Assembly (NCBI RefSeq): GCF_017308975.1 | Contig: NZ_JADWPD010000031.1 | Coordinates: 86,645-150,644, forward strand | Source of the DNA: Amycolatopsis sp. MtRt-6 | Lineage (GTDB): Bacteria; Actinomycetota; Actinomycetes; Mycobacteriales; Pseudonocardiaceae | DNA length: 64,000 bases | Reading direction: 5' to 3' | Shown here: positions 45,533-53,554 of the stretch, piece after piece | How positions within the stretch are numbered: position 1 is the first letter of the stretch | How the letters are laid out: each line of letters starts with the position of its first letter | Notes under the pieces: model-generated | The model's database searches: none | What the model was told of the DNA's origin: nothing | What the model saw: the letters and a program-made list of their open reading frames with translations, nothing else | Made by a program: the position numbers and the translations under genes

Positions 45533-46153
45533 CTACGCGGGCATGTCCTCCTGGCGCCGGGCGGCTTCCGGGGTGTGGATCCACCCGCGGAGCCGCTGGG
45601 TGCCGACTTTGATCGGCACCGTCTGGAAGTACGCGGTGTCGTCGATCCCGGGGTAGCCGTGCCGGACGACCGAGCGGTGCATCTCCGGTGAGATGACGAG
45701 CACGAGCGGCGCGGCGGTGATACTCAGGTGCCGCTTGAGCTCCCGCGCGTCGACGAAGCGGCAGACGATGTCGACGTCCTCGCCGTACGGGCCGCGGTTG
45801 TCGTAGTGCACCTCGCCGGCGTGCACCGCGACCCGCAGCCGGAAGGCGAGCTCGGGATGACTCTCGGCGTGCTTTTCCAGCAGCTCCGCCAGGGTCGGCA
45901 CGACGGTGGTGAGCAGCACCGGCTTCGGCGCCTGGTCGACCGGCCGGACCAGGCACAGCGCGCCGTCACCCCGGTCGACGAAGCCGTCGCGGTGCTTCTT
46001 GGTGATCCCGCCGGCCAGGAAGGCCTCGTCCAGCAGCTCGAACAGGACGGTGCGGAGCCGGGCCCTGGCCGGGTTGGTCCGCGTCGTCGAGCCTTCGATG
46101 TCGACCGCCACCATGGCCCGGTGGAGGGGGACGTGTTGCGCTGGAGTACTCAT
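45533..46153 (-). CDS. nucleotidyl-cyclase-like (class III fold) protein
   Basis: A 206-residue single-domain protein with class III cyclase landmarks: VAVDIEGSTTR (first metal Asp), HRDGFVDRGDGALCLV (second metal Asp), and LRVAVHAGEV followed by YGEDVDIVCRFVDAREL. The usual VNxAARL, whose Asn and Arg stabilise the transition state, reads VDIVCRF here, so Asn is replaced by Asp. Activity may therefore be altered. GCAGGAG precedes the ATG. Co-transcription with a Crp/Fnr gene that keeps its cNMP cassette suggests a signalling pair; the alternative is a non-catalytic sensor. Confidence 0.75.
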   Translation of the reverse strand: MSTPAQHVPLHRAMVAVDIEGSTTRTNPARARLRTVLFELLDEAFLAGGITKKHRDGFVDRGDGALCLVRPVDQAPKPVLLTTVVPTLAELLEKHAESHPELAFRLRVAVHAGEVHYDNRGPYGEDVDIVCRFVDARELKRHLSITAAPLVLVISPEMHRSVVRHGYPGIDDTAYFQTVPIKVGTQRLRGWIHTPEAARRQEDMPA

Positions 46154-46166
46154 GGCCTGCTCCTGC

Positions 46167-46185
46167 CTTCAGGTCGAAACTGAAG
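46167..46185. promoter_or_regulatory. CTTCAG/CTGAAG inverted repeat between cyclase-like and XRE genes
   Basis: CTTCAG (46167-46172) and CTGAAG (46180-46185) are inverted arms with seven bases between, close to the cyclase-like start. Related CTGAA words recur at 46362 and 46372 near the XRE start. They may be binding sites for the divergent XRE regulator. Confidence 0.4.
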
Positions 46186-46388
46186 TTCAGTCAAGGAGAC
46201 TGTAAGGCGTGAAGTACCCCGGATCAACTGAGATGAATCGGTGTTATCTGTTCGGTGCAGGGGTGTTTTGGCAAGCGTAACGTTTCAGCCCCTGCTTCGT
46301 AGGGGGGTCGACCGGATCGCTAGTGACGGGGAGTAGTATCGGTGCCCTCGTCGGGAGCACTGAAATTTCCTGAAGGGTGGCCCGAGTC

Positions 46389-47456
46389 GTGTCCCCAGTC
46401 CAGCAACCGCGGCCTGCGCTCGCCCGCCGCCTGCGCGCGCTGCGCGAGACGCTGTGGCCCGATGCCGGCGTCACCCAGGGCCAGCTCGCCCAGGCGTTCG
46501 GCGGGAACAAGCCGCTCAGCATCTCGCTGATCTCGTCGTGGGAGAACGCCGACAAGCCGGTCGCGCCGCCGACCAAGCGGCTGGAGGCCTACGCGACGCT
46601 GTTCGCGACCCGGCGGTCCCTCGACGGCGGGACTCTCCGCGTCCTCCCTGTCCACGAACTGACGGACGGGGAGCGGACGCGGCGCAAGGAGCTCCTGGAA
46701 GAGCTGCTGGGGCTGCGTGAAGGCCGGAATCTCGGCGCGCCGGGGTCGGCGAGGGACATCTGGACGTTCGACGAGGACCAGAACATCACGATCGTCTGTG
46801 CCCGGCTGCCGGAGAAGTACCGGAAGCACCTGTCCTATGCGGATTCGGAGAGCGCCGACTTCGTCTCGCTGTACACCTACGCCGACCCGGACGCGCTGAT
46901 CGAGCTGTTCGGCCACATCCGCTCGCGCAACCCGGACAACAACGTCAAGTTCTGCACCAGCGAGGAGCTGACGGCGGACGACTACACGAGTCACCTCGTG
47001 CTGCTCGGCGGCGTCGACTGGAACTCGGTGACCCGGGACGTGATCGAGCGGGTCGACCTCCCGGTGGAGCAGGTCGGCCGGGCGGACGACGCCGAACACG
47101 GCGGGTTCCGGGTGCAGCAGGACGGGCGTCCGAAGCTGTTCGAACCCAAGCTCGACCGGCGGGAACACCTGCTGGAAGACGTCGCCCACTTCTACCGCGG
47201 CGAAAGTCCGTTCAACCGAAAGCGCACCGTGACCGTGTGCAATGGCATGTACGGTCGTGGCACCCTCGGAGCGGTTCGCGCGCTGACGGACGCGCGTTTC
47301 CGCGACCGTAACACCGCGTACGTGCACGAGCGCTTCGGCGATGTGGAATCCTTCAGCATCATCAGCCGCGTGCCTGTCGTCGGGGGACAGGGGCTGACTC
47401 CCGACTGGACCCTCGAGGAGAACCGGTTGCACGAGTGGCCCGAGGCTGCCGAGTGA
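46389..47456 (+). CDS. XRE-type regulator with unknown C-terminal sensor domain
   Basis: The 355-residue protein has an N-terminal helix-turn-helix (about 10-75) with GVTQGQLAQAFGG and LISSWENADKPVAPPTKRLE. The C-terminal two thirds (about 120-355) form an unrecognised alpha/beta domain with ITIVCARLPEKYRKHLSYAD, ADFVSLYTYADPDALIELFG and HLVLLGGVDWNSVTRDVIER, reminiscent of Rossmann-like nucleotide sensors. GTG at 46389 is used because GAAGGG lies upstream. It overlaps the next gene by four bases and is divergent from the cyclase-like gene, so nucleotide sensing is an appealing but untested idea. Confidence 0.72.
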   Translation: MSPVQQPRPALARRLRALRETLWPDAGVTQGQLAQAFGGNKPLSISLISSWENADKPVAPPTKRLEAYATLFATRRSLDGGTLRVLPVHELTDGERTRRKELLEELLGLREGRNLGAPGSARDIWTFDEDQNITIVCARLPEKYRKHLSYADSESADFVSLYTYADPDALIELFGHIRSRNPDNNVKFCTSEELTADDYTSHLVLLGGVDWNSVTRDVIERVDLPVEQVGRADDAEHGGFRVQQDGRPKLFEPKLDRREHLLEDVAHFYRGESPFNRKRTVTVCNGMYGRGTLGAVRALTDARFRDRNTAYVHERFGDVESFSIISRVPVVGGQGLTPDWTLEENRLHEWPEAAE

Positions 47457-48631
47457 ACGCCCGGCAGCACGAGTCGCACCAGGATCTCCTGGCGCATTTC
47501 GATACCGAAGACGTCTCCCTCGCGGCGATGGACGCCATCATCGTGCCCACCGCGCGCCCGGCCCCCTACCTGCGGCAGGCCATCGCCGCGGCCAAGGCGC
47601 GCGACGTCTTCCTGCTCTTCCTGTGCAGCAAGCTGTCGACGACCTCGGGCGCGATCCTGGAGGCGAAGAACGCCGGAGTCCGCGCGCTCGCCATCGACAC
47701 CGATCTGCTGAACCCCGGGCTCGTGCCGACGTTCGCCACGGACGAGATCCTGCGCTTCACCCGGTTCCGGCGGCAGACCGACACCAGCTTCAAGCGCAAC
47801 CTGGGGCTGCTCATCGCGGTGCTCGCCGGCTGGAAGCGGATCCTCTTCCTCGACGACGACATCGTGCTGCCGAACCCCGCGGACCTCGGCGTCGCGGCCG
47901 GCCTGCTCGGCGAATACGCCGTGGTCGGCTTGGCCAACACCGGCATGCCGGACAACTCCGTCGTGTGTCACGCGATCCGGGACGCCGGGCAGAAGCAGGA
48001 CACCTTCATCGGCGGCGGCGCACTCGCGGTGGGTGAAGCGGCCTTCAGCTCGTTCTTCCCCAACATCTACAACGAAGACTGGTTCTTCCTGCTTGACGGC
48101 ATGAAACTGCGGCCGTCCGCGACCACGGGGGAAGCGCGGCAGAAGGACTACGATCCCTACCGGGACCCCCGCCGCGCCCGCGGCGAGGAACTGGGCGACA
48201 CCCTCGCCGAAGGCGTGTTCGGCCTGTTCGACAGCCACCTCGGCCTGGCGCAGGCCACCAAGGCGTACTGGCGGGATTTCCTCGCCGACCGCCGCCGGAT
48301 CATCCGCAACACCATCAAGCTGGTGGAGGCGTCGCCGATCGAGGCGGCTCAGCGGACGCGGATGGTCGACTCGCTCAAGGCCGCGATCGGCCGGAGCGAA
48401 CTGATCACGCCGGACCTGTGCGTGCGGTACCTGCGGGCCTGGCAGCAGGACTGCGTGCGCTGGCGGCAGCGGATCGCCGACCTCCGGCGTGACCACCGCG
48501 GCGCTTCGGGTGTCGAGCACGCCGTCGCGGCACTGGGCATCCCGCTACTGGCTCAGACGGGGATCGACGTGCCGGTCAGCACGGGTGCGGAGCAGCAACC
48601 GGAGCTGCCTCGGCCCGCGGCTCGGGTGTGA
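47453..48631 (+). CDS. putative GT-A type glycosyltransferase
   Basis: A 392-residue protein whose central part looks like a nucleotide-sugar transferase: MDAIIVPTARPAPYLRQAIA at the N-terminus, WKRILFLDDDIVLPNPADLG (a DxD-like metal motif near residue 125-130), then DTFIGGGALAV and NIYNEDWFFLLDG, where the Asn-Glu-Asp-Trp acidic segment suits a catalytic base. A helical, basic C-terminal region follows. GTG at 47453 overlaps the XRE stop (GTGA). A sugar transferase coupled to its own XRE regulator is unusual. The acceptor is unknown. The 3' end overlaps the GNAT gene by 56 bp. Confidence 0.7.
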   Translation: MNARQHESHQDLLAHFDTEDVSLAAMDAIIVPTARPAPYLRQAIAAAKARDVFLLFLCSKLSTTSGAILEAKNAGVRALAIDTDLLNPGLVPTFATDEILRFTRFRRQTDTSFKRNLGLLIAVLAGWKRILFLDDDIVLPNPADLGVAAGLLGEYAVVGLANTGMPDNSVVCHAIRDAGQKQDTFIGGGALAVGEAAFSSFFPNIYNEDWFFLLDGMKLRPSATTGEARQKDYDPYRDPRRARGEELGDTLAEGVFGLFDSHLGLAQATKAYWRDFLADRRRIIRNTIKLVEASPIEAAQRTRMVDSLKAAIGRSELITPDLCVRYLRAWQQDCVRWRQRIADLRRDHRGASGVEHAVAALGIPLLAQTGIDVPVSTGAEQQPELPRPAARV

Positions 48632-49133
48632 TCGGCGTCAGGTCCCTGACCAGCACGTAACACACTTCCTCCTCGACCAGGACCGTGCCGTCCGGCGAAG
48701 TCGTCCGCGCCAGGCAGATGACCTCGCCGTGGCCCCAGTCGCGATAGCCGAGATGCTTGTACAGGCGGGCGGCGTCGTGGTTGTCCGTCCGCACCGCGAG
48801 CGCGACCCGGTAGGAGCCCTTCTCGAAGAGGCGACGCTCGGCCTCTCGGACCAGCGCCGTGCCGACGCCGTTCCGCCGCAGGTCGCGATGGACTTCCAGG
48901 TGCGTGATCAGGGGGATGCCCGGGAGGTGCTCGCGGATGACCTCCTCCTCGGCGTCCTCGAGCCACAGGTAGACGGCTCCGGCGGGCCGGGGACCCAGCC
49001 AGCCCAGGAACAGCACGCCGTTCTCATTCCGCTGTCGTTCGAAGCGATCGACGAAGAATGCGTGGTCACCGAGGAGTTCGGCGAACGATTCCAGGTCTGC
49101 CGAGTCGGCCGGCCGTACGTGAGGCTCGGTCAT
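48576..49133 (-). CDS. GNAT-family N-acetyltransferase
   Basis: The 185-residue protein has the GNAT fold with the acetyl-CoA loop RDLRRNGVGTALVREAERRL (R/Q-x-x-G-x-G/A) and the following AVRTDNHDAARLYKHLGYRD (helix 4 region). It would acetylate an amine on a small molecule or protein. The ATG at 49133 has AGGAG upstream. Its last 56 bp overlap the 3' end of the convergent glycosyltransferase gene. The substrate is unknown. Confidence 0.87.
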   Translation of the reverse strand: MTEPHVRPADSADLESFAELLGDHAFFVDRFERQRNENGVLFLGWLGPRPAGAVYLWLEDAEEEVIREHLPGIPLITHLEVHRDLRRNGVGTALVREAERRLFEKGSYRVALAVRTDNHDAARLYKHLGYRDWGHGEVICLARTTSPDGTVLVEEEVCYVLVRDLTPITPEPRAEAAPVAAPHPC

Positions 49134-49241
49134 CAGCAGGAACTCCTGTTCGCCTGGGCACCACCAGTGTGCCGGAGTGAGCCGGTTCTTGACCAGGTTG
49201 CCCGGGCCCGGACCGGCGTCACACCCTGCTTTCGTCGTGTC

Positions 49242-51173
49242 TCACACGGTCGCAGTCAGGTCGTACACCGTTACGCCGTCCACTGTGGATGCCTGGTAGT
49301 GGCCGGCCACCCACTCGGCGATCTGCTGGGCCGCGTCCGAGCCGCTGTTGCCCGGCATCGACATGCCCTCGCCCAGGAAGTAGTGGATCTGCCCGTTCGC
49401 CACGTACTGCTGGAACTGCGCCAGCGTCGGGTACGGGTCCGTCCCGTTGAAGCCGCCCACGGCCATCACCGGCGCCCCCGAAGCCAGCTGGTAGCCCGCC
49501 GCCGCGTTCGAGAGGACCGTTGCCGCCGTCCAGGTGTAGTGGGAGGCGTCCTTCTGCAGCAACGCCGTGAGCGACGCGCCGGGCAGCATTGTCGACAGCA
49601 GCGAACCCGGGCCGCCGCCGCGACCGCCGAAGCCGCCAGTGCCACCGAAGCGGCCGCCGAAGCCGGAGGACGGGCCCGCCGACGGGATTGCTCCGCTGTG
49701 GGTCGTCGCTGCCGTTACCAGCGTGTACGCGCTCGTTCCGGCCAGCACCACTACCAGCGAAAACACGGCCACCACCGAAGCCGCCCAGCGCGTCAGGTGC
49801 GTTGCGAAGAACAGTGCCACTGCCGCCAGCAGACCGCCCACCAGGACCGTCGGGGCCAGCCATGGCTGCCACGACGAGTCCGCGAGCAGCAGATACGTCG
49901 TCAGCGCCGTCAACGCCACGCCGCCGCTGAGGAAGCCGGATGCCGCGGGGTTCGCGCGCAGGCGCCACAGCTGGACCGCCGCCGTGCCCACCAGCGCCGC
50001 CACCGCCGGGGCCAGCGCCACCGTGTAGTACGGGTGGATGATTCCGCTCATGTAGCTGAACACCAGCGCCGTCACCAACAGCCAGCCGCCCCACAGGAGG
50101 AGAGCCGCTCGGGACGCGTCGGTGCGCGGGGCGCGGCGGGTGAACCACAGCCCCGCGCCCAGCGCCAGCACTGCCGCCGGCAGGAGCCAGGCGATGCCGC
50201 CCGCCATCTCGCTGCCGAACAACCTCGTCAGGCCCGTCGCACCCCAGCCGCGGCCGCCACCGCCGCCCACGCTGCCGACCTCGTCGCCGGTGATGCGGCC
50301 GAAGCCGTTGTAACCGAAGATCAGTTCCCACAGCGAGTTCGCCTGCGAGCCGCCGATGTAGGGGCGGGACGCCGCCGGCCAGAGGGCCACCACCACCAGG
50401 TACCAGCCCGCCGCCACCAGCACCGAGGCCAGCGCGCCGAGCAGGTGCAGCAGCCGCTTGCCGAGCGGCACCGGCGCGGCGACGAGGTAGGCGAGCGCGA
50501 ACGCCGGCAGCACCAGGAACGCCTGCAGCATCTTCGCCAGGAAGCCGAAGCCGACCGCGACGCCGGCCAGCGCGAGCCAGCGCGGGCTCGCCTTCTCGCA
50601 CGCGCGCACCACGCAGTACGCGGCCGCCACCAGCAGCAGCACGAGCAGGGCGTCCGGGTTGTTGAACCGGAACATCAGCGCCGCGGCGGGCGTCAGGGCC
50701 AGCACCAGCCCGGCGACGAGCCCGGCCGCCGGGCCGGACGTGCGGCGGACGGTCGCGTACAGCAACCACACCGAGCCCACGCCCATCAGCGCCTGCGGCA
50801 CCAGGATGCTCCACGCGTTGACGCCGAACAGACGCGCCGACAGGCCCATCACCCACAGCGCCGCCGGGGTCTTGTCGACGGTGATCGCGTTGGCCGCGTC
50901 GCTGGAGCCGAAGAACAGCGCCTTCCAGCTCTGCGAACCCGCCTGCGCGGCTGCCGAGTAGAAGGCGTTGGCCCAGCCGGACGCGCCGAGGCCCCACAGG
51001 TAGAGCACGGCCGTCCCGAGCAGGAGGACGGCCAGCGCGGGGCGGTGCCACGGCGGGCGAGCCGGTGGCGAAGGGGGCAAAACGGTTTCGCGGGACGCGA
51101 GAGCGGCCGTTCGGGGGCTCCGGGTGGCGGAGCCCCCGGCCCGGGGCGAAGCCCCGGATGTCACAGCGGTCAT
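49242..51173 (-). CDS. GT39-family membrane glycosyltransferase, copy 2
   Basis: A 643-residue paralogue of the enzyme at 40718. It has the same early loop (GASGWANAFYSAAAQAGSQS), TVDKTPAALWVMGLSARLFG and FRFNNPDALLVLLL, about eleven helices, and a Gly-rich extracytoplasmic linker (GFGGRFGGTGGFGGRGGGPG) before a small C-terminal domain. The N-terminal 55 residues are a longer cytoplasmic tail of low complexity. It starts four bases after the stop of the histidine kinase gene, so the kinase and the transferase are co-transcribed. The lipid-linked donor is probably made elsewhere, for instance by the GT2-GtrA protein. Confidence 0.9.
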   Translation of the reverse strand: MTAVTSGASPRAGGSATRSPRTAALASRETVLPPSPPARPPWHRPALAVLLLGTAVLYLWGLGASGWANAFYSAAAQAGSQSWKALFFGSSDAANAITVDKTPAALWVMGLSARLFGVNAWSILVPQALMGVGSVWLLYATVRRTSGPAAGLVAGLVLALTPAAALMFRFNNPDALLVLLLVAAAYCVVRACEKASPRWLALAGVAVGFGFLAKMLQAFLVLPAFALAYLVAAPVPLGKRLLHLLGALASVLVAAGWYLVVVALWPAASRPYIGGSQANSLWELIFGYNGFGRITGDEVGSVGGGGGRGWGATGLTRLFGSEMAGGIAWLLPAAVLALGAGLWFTRRAPRTDASRAALLLWGGWLLVTALVFSYMSGIIHPYYTVALAPAVAALVGTAAVQLWRLRANPAASGFLSGGVALTALTTYLLLADSSWQPWLAPTVLVGGLLAAVALFFATHLTRWAASVVAVFSLVVVLAGTSAYTLVTAATTHSGAIPSAGPSSGFGGRFGGTGGFGGRGGGPGSLLSTMLPGASLTALLQKDASHYTWTAATVLSNAAAGYQLASGAPVMAVGGFNGTDPYPTLAQFQQYVANGQIHYFLGEGMSMPGNSGSDAAQQIAEWVAGHYQASTVDGVTVYDLTATV

Positions 51174-51177
51174 GGGA

Positions 51178-52713
51178 TCAGCTTCCGGTGCCCAGCTGGG
51201 GCCGGGTTGTGCCGACGCTGTGCACGCGCTGTGCGGGCACGGCCACGGGGAGGCGCACCGCGAACTCCGTCCGCCCGGGCCTGCTGTGCGCTTCGATCGT
51301 GCCGTGGTGGGCCACGACGACCGCGGACGCGATCGCCATCCCCAGCCCGGTGCTGCCGGCCTGGCGGGAGCGCGAGGAGTCGCCGCGGGCGAAGCGCTCG
51401 AAGACGTCCGGCAGGAGGTCCGGCGCGATACCGGGGCCGTCGTCGGTCACCGTGAGCACCGCGCTGCCGTCGGCCGAGCGGGCCAGCGCCGTCACCACCG
51501 TGGTGCCCGGTGGCGTGTGCGTGCGGGCGTTGGCCAGCAGGTTCGCCAGCACCTGGTGCAGGCGCTGGACGTCGCCGTGCACGAGCACCGGGTCCGGCGG
51601 CAGCTCCAGCAGCCAGCGGTGCTCCCGCCCGGCGACCCGGGCGTCGCCGACGGCGTCGGCGACCAGCCGGGTGAGGTCGACCTCGCGCTCGTCCAGCGGG
51701 CGGCCGGCGTCGAGGCGGGCGAGCAGCAGCAGGTCCTCGACCAGCGTCGTCATCCGGACGGCCTCGGACTGGATCCGGCCCATCGAGTGCGCGACGTCCG
51801 GCGGCACCAGCGCGCTGCCGCGGGCGGCCAGCTCGGCGTACCCGCGGATCGCCGCCAGCGGCGTGCGGAGCTCGTGGCTGGCGTCCGCGACGAACTGCCG
51901 GACCCGGATCTCACTGTCGTGCCGTGCTTCGAGGGCCTGGGCGACGTGGCCGAGCATCAGGTTCAGCGCCGAGCCGACCTGGCCGACCTCGGTGCGCGGG
52001 TCGGTGTCGCCCTCCGGGACGCGGATGGACAGCGCCACCTGGCCGCGGTCGAGCGGCAGCTCGGTGACGCGCCCGGCGGTGGCCGCGACGCGGTCGAGCG
52101 GGCGCAGCGTGCGGCGGACCGCGAACGCGCCGAGGAAGGCCGCGCCGAGCACGCCCGCGGCGGCCACGCCGAACAGGATCAGCCCGACGGTGAGCAGCGT
52201 GTCGTTGACCGGCTTCATCGGCAGGCCGGTCACCACGACGTCGGACGTCCCGGCGACCGGCAGCGCCATCAGGCGGTACTCGCCGAGGTCGTCGAACGAC
52301 AGGGTGTGCGGTTCGCCGTCGGTCGGCACCGACAGCATCAGGGCCTGCTGGTCCGCGGTCAGGTGCAGCCGTCCGCCGTGCTCGGAGATGCTGTCGTCGT
52401 GGACGAGCCGGCCGCCCGAGAAGGTGCCGCTCACCGTGCCGACGTTCTGCCCGAGCGGGTGCTGGCCCTGGTTCTGCGGCGGTGGGCCGCCGTCCCGCGG
52501 CCGGGCGTTGCTCGCGAAGACCAGTGAACGGTTCGCCGCGGCCGAGAGCTGCTGGTCGATCTGGCGGGTGAGGAACAGGCCGAGCGCGAACTCGCTGACC
52601 ACGCCGACGATCAGGCACACGACGGTGAGCAGCACGACCATCGAGCCGGTCAGTTTCGCGCGCAGCGAAAGCCGTCCCCGGCGGGGAGCGGGCGGGACGG
52701 TTCGCGCGGCCAT
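51178..52713 (-). CDS. membrane sensor histidine kinase (orphan)
   Basis: The 511-residue kinase has two membrane helices (about 18-42 and 175-198), an extracytoplasmic sensor between them, a HAMP domain (about 200-265), HisKA with the phospho-His in DASHELRTPLAAIRGYAEL, and HATPase motifs LLANARTHTPPG (N box), DDGPGIAPDLLPDVFERF and GSTGLGMAIA. It resembles TcrY/PrrB-type kinases. No response-regulator gene lies next to it; upstream is a divergent small membrane protein, downstream a GT39 gene. The partner must be encoded elsewhere or this is a rearranged pair. Confidence 0.92.
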   Translation of the reverse strand: MAARTVPPAPRRGRLSLRAKLTGSMVVLLTVVCLIVGVVSEFALGLFLTRQIDQQLSAAANRSLVFASNARPRDGGPPPQNQGQHPLGQNVGTVSGTFSGGRLVHDDSISEHGGRLHLTADQQALMLSVPTDGEPHTLSFDDLGEYRLMALPVAGTSDVVVTGLPMKPVNDTLLTVGLILFGVAAAGVLGAAFLGAFAVRRTLRPLDRVAATAGRVTELPLDRGQVALSIRVPEGDTDPRTEVGQVGSALNLMLGHVAQALEARHDSEIRVRQFVADASHELRTPLAAIRGYAELAARGSALVPPDVAHSMGRIQSEAVRMTTLVEDLLLLARLDAGRPLDEREVDLTRLVADAVGDARVAGREHRWLLELPPDPVLVHGDVQRLHQVLANLLANARTHTPPGTTVVTALARSADGSAVLTVTDDGPGIAPDLLPDVFERFARGDSSRSRQAGSTGLGMAIASAVVVAHHGTIEAHSRPGRTEFAVRLPVAVPAQRVHSVGTTRPQLGTGS

Positions 52714-52911
52714 GGAACCAGCGTCCGTCCGCGCCGTGTGTGCGGGTTGTGCGCTGCCTGTGAAGCGGCTGTGCGGTGACCGGCCCCGTGCCCGGATGTC
52801 CGGTTTCCCGCCGTTCGCCGGTCACAGGAACGGCTGACGGCAGGCACAGTCGGTGCACAGCGAACGGCTCCACCGTGGACCGCACCGAAGGATCACGTTG
52901 AGGAGCAACAC

Positions 52912-53445
52912 ATGACGACACCGCAGGCACCGTCCACTCCGGACCAGACGTGGGGCGCGACGCCCGCGCCGGCCGCGAAGCCGGCCTGGTCACCGGGCAG
53001 GAAGATCGCGGCGGGCGCCGTCGCGGCGGTGATCGTGGCGGGCGGGGGAGCGGCGGTCTGGGCCGCTTCGTCGTCGGCGGCCACCGACACGCAGGCCGGC
53101 CCGGGCGGCATGCCGGGCGGCCCGGGCGGCGGCCTGGGTTCGGCGCTGCACGGCGAGTACGTGGCATCCGACGGCAACGGCGGCTACGTCACGAAGATCA
53201 TGCAGACGGGCGAGGTGACGGAGCTGAGCGCGACGTCCCTGACCGCGAAGAGCGACGACGGCTTCTCGAAGACGTACACGATCACGTCGGCGCAGGCGAC
53301 GGGCCTGGCGACGGGCGACACGGTCACGGTGGTGGCCACGGAGTCGGGCGGAACGGCGACGGCGACGTCGGTGACGGACGGTGAGGCGGGCCCGGGCGGC
53401 GGCCAGGGAACACCACCCTCGGGCGCCCCGGCCCGGACCGGCTGA
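52912..53445 (+). CDS. membrane-anchored, DUF5666-like small protein
   Basis: A 177-residue protein with a Pro/Thr-rich cytoplasmic tail, one membrane helix (about 29-52, IAAGAVAAVIVAGGGAAVWA), a Gly/Pro-rich linker (GPGGMPGGPGGGLG), and an extracytoplasmic beta-barrel-like domain (about 80-160) with TEVTELSATSLTAKSDDGFS-like repeats that resemble DUF5666. GAGGAG precedes the ATG. It is divergent from the orphan histidine kinase and could be part of its signal input, though that is a guess. The linker resembles the Gly-rich tails of the GT39 proteins. Confidence 0.72.
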   Translation: MTTPQAPSTPDQTWGATPAPAAKPAWSPGRKIAAGAVAAVIVAGGGAAVWAASSSAATDTQAGPGGMPGGPGGGLGSALHGEYVASDGNGGYVTKIMQTGEVTELSATSLTAKSDDGFSKTYTITSAQATGLATGDTVTVVATESGGTATATSVTDGEAGPGGGQGTPPSGAPARTG

Positions 53446-53457
53446 CCCGGCTCTCAA

Positions 53458-53542
53458 GCGCCCCAATGTGGCCTTCGGTGCGTTCAACGCACCGAAGGCC
53501 ACATTGGGTGCGTTGAACGCAACCAAGGCCACATTGGGGCGC
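53458..53542. repeat. compound CCAATGTGGC-type hairpin repeat between convergent genes
   Basis: The outer arms GCGCCCCAATGTGGCCTT (53458-53475) and AAGGCCACATTGGGGCGC (53525-53542) are perfect 18-bp inverted copies. An internal, equally perfect hairpin pairs CCAATGTGGCCTTCGGTGCG (53463-53482) with its inverse just downstream. Three copies of the CCAATGTGG core therefore allow two alternative folds. Position between convergent stops suggests transcription termination. Confidence 0.88.
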
Positions 53543-53554
53543 TCGGGACCGGGG

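Noticed and set aside
46389..48631. Calling the XRE/glycosyltransferase/cyclase neighbourhood a Pycsar or CBASS defence system
   Set aside because: There is no recognisable effector (TM-DUF, TIR, phospholipase or nuclease). The cyclase-like protein is paired with a Crp regulator, which points to gene regulation.
48489..51455. 988-codon frame antisense to the GNAT and second GT39 genes
   Set aside because: It crosses several real genes, is composed of Arg/Gln/Pro-rich low-complexity sequence and has no start signal.
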